Source: G963666705 sp963666705
Lineage (GTDB): Bacteria > Pseudomonadota > Alphaproteobacteria > CADEGL01
Direction of reading: 5' to 3'
Assembly (NCBI GenBank): GCA_963666705.2
Contig: CAXXKO010000028.1
Span: 1 to 64,000 of the forward strand
Length of the DNA stretch: 64,000 bases
In this document: piece by piece, positions 62,192-64,000 of the stretch
Numbering within the stretch: the first letter of the stretch is position 1
Layout of the letters: each line of letters begins with the position of its first letter
The notes under the pieces: generated by a model
Seen by the model: only the letters and a program-made list of their open reading frames with translations
Told to the model about the DNA's origin: nothing
Databases searched by the model: none
Made by a program: the position numbers and the translations under genes

Positions 62192-63691
62192 ATGTATCGG
62201 GTGGAGTTGTACGCACGGGTTCGGCGGGCGTGTCATGTCGAGGGGATGAGCACCCGCGAGGCCTCGCGGGTGTTTGGTGTAGACCGCAAGACGGTCCGTA
62301 AGATGCTGTCGTTCTCGGTGCCGCCAGGGTATCGCCGAAGCGCGCCGCCGAGGCGGCCAAAGCTGGGTCCGTTCACGGGAATCATCGATCGGATCTTGGA
62401 AGACGATCGGACCAGCCACCGCAAGCAACGGCACACTGCGAAGCGCATCTTCGACCGCCTCCGGGACGAGTACGGTTTCACGGGCGGCTACACCATCGTG
62501 AAGGACTACGTTCGTGAGCAGGGGCTTCGGTCGCGTGAGGTGTTCGTGCCACTCTCCCATTCCCCCGGTCACGCCCAGGCGGACTTCGGCGAAGCGATGG
62601 CGGTGATCGGCGGCGCGTTACGGAAGATCCACTTCCTTGCCTTCGACCTTCCCCACAGTGATGGTTGCTTTGTTGCGGCCTATCCGGCGGAGACGACCGA
62701 AGCATTCTGCGATGGCCACAACGCGGCGTTTGCCTTCTTCGGCGGCGTCCCCCGATCCATCCTGTACGACAACACCAAGCTGGCGGTTGCCCGGATCCTG
62801 GGCGATGGGAAGCGGCAGCGAACGCGCGTCTTCACGGAGCTTCAGTCCCACTATCTGTTCGAGGACAGGTTCGGCCGGCCGGGCAAGGGCAACGACAAGG
62901 GCAAGGTCGAGGGACTGGTCGGCTTCATCCGGCGGAACTTCCTGGTCCCCGTCCCGCGTGCCGAGAGCTTCGCGGCCCTCAACGATGCTCTCGCCGAACA
63001 GTGCCGCCGGCGCCAGGCGGCGCGGCTGCGGGGCCACAAGGAGACCATCGGCGAGCGTCTCGAGCGGGATCGTCAAGTTCTCTTGCCATTGCCGCCTGCT
63101 CCCTATGATGCCTGCGATAAGCGCCCTGGACGGGCGAGTTCGCTGTCGCTGGTGCGTTACCGCAGCAACGACTATTCCGTGCCCGTGGCCTACGGCCACC
63201 GTGAGGTGCTCATCCGGGGCTACGTCGATGAGGTGGTGATCAGCTGCGGGGCCGAGGTGATCGCCCGGCACCGCCGGTCCTACGACAGCGAGGACCTGAT
63301 CTTCGACCCGCTGCATTACCTGCCCTTGATCGAGCAGAAGATCGGCGCCCTCGACCAGGCCGCGCCATTGGCGGGCTGGGACCTGCCCGAGGCCTTCATC
63401 ACTCTGCGGCGGCTCCTCGAAGCTCGTATGGGCAAGGCAGGCAAGCGCGAGTACGTCCAGGTGCTCCGTCTACTGGAGACCTTCCGGCTCGAGGAGGTCG
63501 AGGGTGCGGTCGGCGACGCCCTGCGGCTCGGCGCAATCGGCTTTGATGCGGTGAAGCACCTGGTACTGTGCCGCATCGAGCGGCGGCCGCCCAGGCTCAA
63601 CCTCGACGTCTATCCGTATCTGCCGCGCGCCCGGGTCGCGATGACGTCCGCCAAGTCGTACATGAGCCTGCTGTCGGGGCTCGGCGCATGA
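62192..63691 (+). CDS. istA: IS21 transposase IstA
   Basis: This 499-aa protein has an N-terminal helix-turn-helix (EGMSTREASRVFGVDRKTVRKML) and an rve catalytic core with HAQADFGEA, ILYDNTKLAV and KGNDKGKVEGLVG for the D-D-E triad. A beta-rich C-terminal domain follows (SLVRYRSNDYSVPV). The ATG at 62192 was chosen because conserved sequence (YRVELYARVRRA) starts there. Its stop overlaps the istB start as ATGA. Confidence 0.93.
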   Translation: MYRVELYARVRRACHVEGMSTREASRVFGVDRKTVRKMLSFSVPPGYRRSAPPRRPKLGPFTGIIDRILEDDRTSHRKQRHTAKRIFDRLRDEYGFTGGYTIVKDYVREQGLRSREVFVPLSHSPGHAQADFGEAMAVIGGALRKIHFLAFDLPHSDGCFVAAYPAETTEAFCDGHNAAFAFFGGVPRSILYDNTKLAVARILGDGKRQRTRVFTELQSHYLFEDRFGRPGKGNDKGKVEGLVGFIRRNFLVPVPRAESFAALNDALAEQCRRRQAARLRGHKETIGERLERDRQVLLPLPPAPYDACDKRPGRASSLSLVRYRSNDYSVPVAYGHREVLIRGYVDEVVISCGAEVIARHRRSYDSEDLIFDPLHYLPLIEQKIGALDQAAPLAGWDLPEAFITLRRLLEARMGKAGKREYVQVLRLLETFRLEEVEGAVGDALRLGAIGFDAVKHLVLCRIERRPPRLNLDVYPYLPRARVAMTSAKSYMSLLSGLGA

Positions 63692-64000
63692 CCGACACAC
63701 CGCAAGTGCTGCTCGCCCACCACCTCGAGACGCTGAAGCTGCCGACCTTCCTGCGCGAGTACGACAAGATCGCCCGGCAGTGCGCCTCGGAAGGCGTCGA
63801 TCACGTCCGCTACCTGTTGAGACTCGCCGAGCTCGAGCTGATCGACCGCGAGCGCCGCATGGTCGAGCGGCGCATCAAGGCGGCGCGCTTCCCCGTGGTC
63901 AAGAGCCTCGACAGCTTCGACTTCAAGGTCATCCCCTCGCTCAACAAGGCGCTGGTCCTGGAGCTGGCCCGCTGCGAGTACATCGAGCGCCGCGAGAACC
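63688..64000 (+). CDS. istB: IS21 helper ATPase IstB (partial)
   Basis: The first 104 codons are present and the gene runs off the window. It opens TDTPQVLLAHHLETLKLPTF and continues RLAELELIDRERRMVERRIK and ARFPVVKSLDSFDF, the usual IstB N-terminal domain. The AAA+ Walker motifs would lie beyond the end. IstB shapes target DNA and recruits IstA. Confidence 0.92.
   Translation, partial: MTDTPQVLLAHHLETLKLPTFLREYDKIARQCASEGVDHVRYLLRLAELELIDRERRMVERRIKAARFPVVKSLDSFDFKVIPSLNKALVLELARCEYIERREN

Larger units (their letters stand above)
62105..64000 (+). mobile_element. IS21-family element, right end outside the window
   Basis: It carries istA and the start of istB, overlapping by 4 bp as is usual for IS21. 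The left end lies between 62104 and 62190; GCGGCCGGTCGATCCGGCTGC near 62105 is a candidate terminal region. The right end is not in the window, so no inverted repeat can be compared. Confidence 0.75.

Overview
This 64 kb window is from a high-GC alphaproteobacterium. The evidence is the gene content (a DivK-like receiver, an ilvE / PetP-like MarR / PetR-like regulator / EnvZ-like kinase neighbourhood, and the run folM-folB-uvrC-pgsA-mobB-moeA-moaD), the codon bias, and GTG/TTG starts behind strong GGAGG sites. Genus cannot be read from the sequence. No rRNA, tRNA, CRISPR array or prophage was seen.

Layout. 0-10 kb: an SDR, a secreted metallo-beta-lactamase-fold protein, a damaged IS110-type element, an EF-G-like GTPase, ketopantoate reductase, an aspartate-type aminotransferase and a porin-like protein. 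10-18.5 kb: DUF2182 and DUF1326 genes separated by an IS481 element, a PhyH dioxygenase, a DivK-like receiver, CrcB, UvrB and a fatty-acid desaturase. 18.9-26 kb: a 1172-aa exported ankyrin protein, a 1 kb stretch of decayed DNA, a VOC/M24 pair, and a displaced copy of the last 298 bp of the ankyrin gene between two mobile repeats. 26-34.6 kb: a cation exchanger and then folate (folM-like, folB), repair (uvrC), lipid (pgsA) and molybdopterin (mobB, moeA, moaD) genes. 33.4-44 kb: a block lying between moaD and moaE, with an MFS gene, a three-layer nested insertion, an ACC deaminase gene, a broken asmA, and a PhyH / SHMT-like / dehydrogenase operon. 44-50 kb: moaE, ilvE, petP/petR/kinase, an M19-like protein and an SDR. 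51-55.5 kb: three tandem 14-TM MFS paralogues. 55.7-61.6 kb: a class IV aminotransferase and a branched-chain-type ABC importer. 61.7-64 kb: a small unknown ORF and an IS21 element running off the end.

The strongest unexplained signal is non-coding. Three families of short inverted-repeat elements (about 150, 200-310 and 200 bp; called F1, F2 and F3 here) sit in CTAG sites with the TA as the apparent target duplication. Seven element ends (out of ten elements or remnants) coincide with the TAG stop codon of a flanking gene. Every family has a G directly after the TA, so insertion rebuilds TAG and leaves the protein unchanged. One F3 element lies between two convergent genes and supplies the stop context for both. 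IS110-type elements have in turn landed inside F1 and F3 copies, and an IS630 has landed inside one of those IS110-type elements.

Products are assigned from motifs read by eye. No database search was possible.
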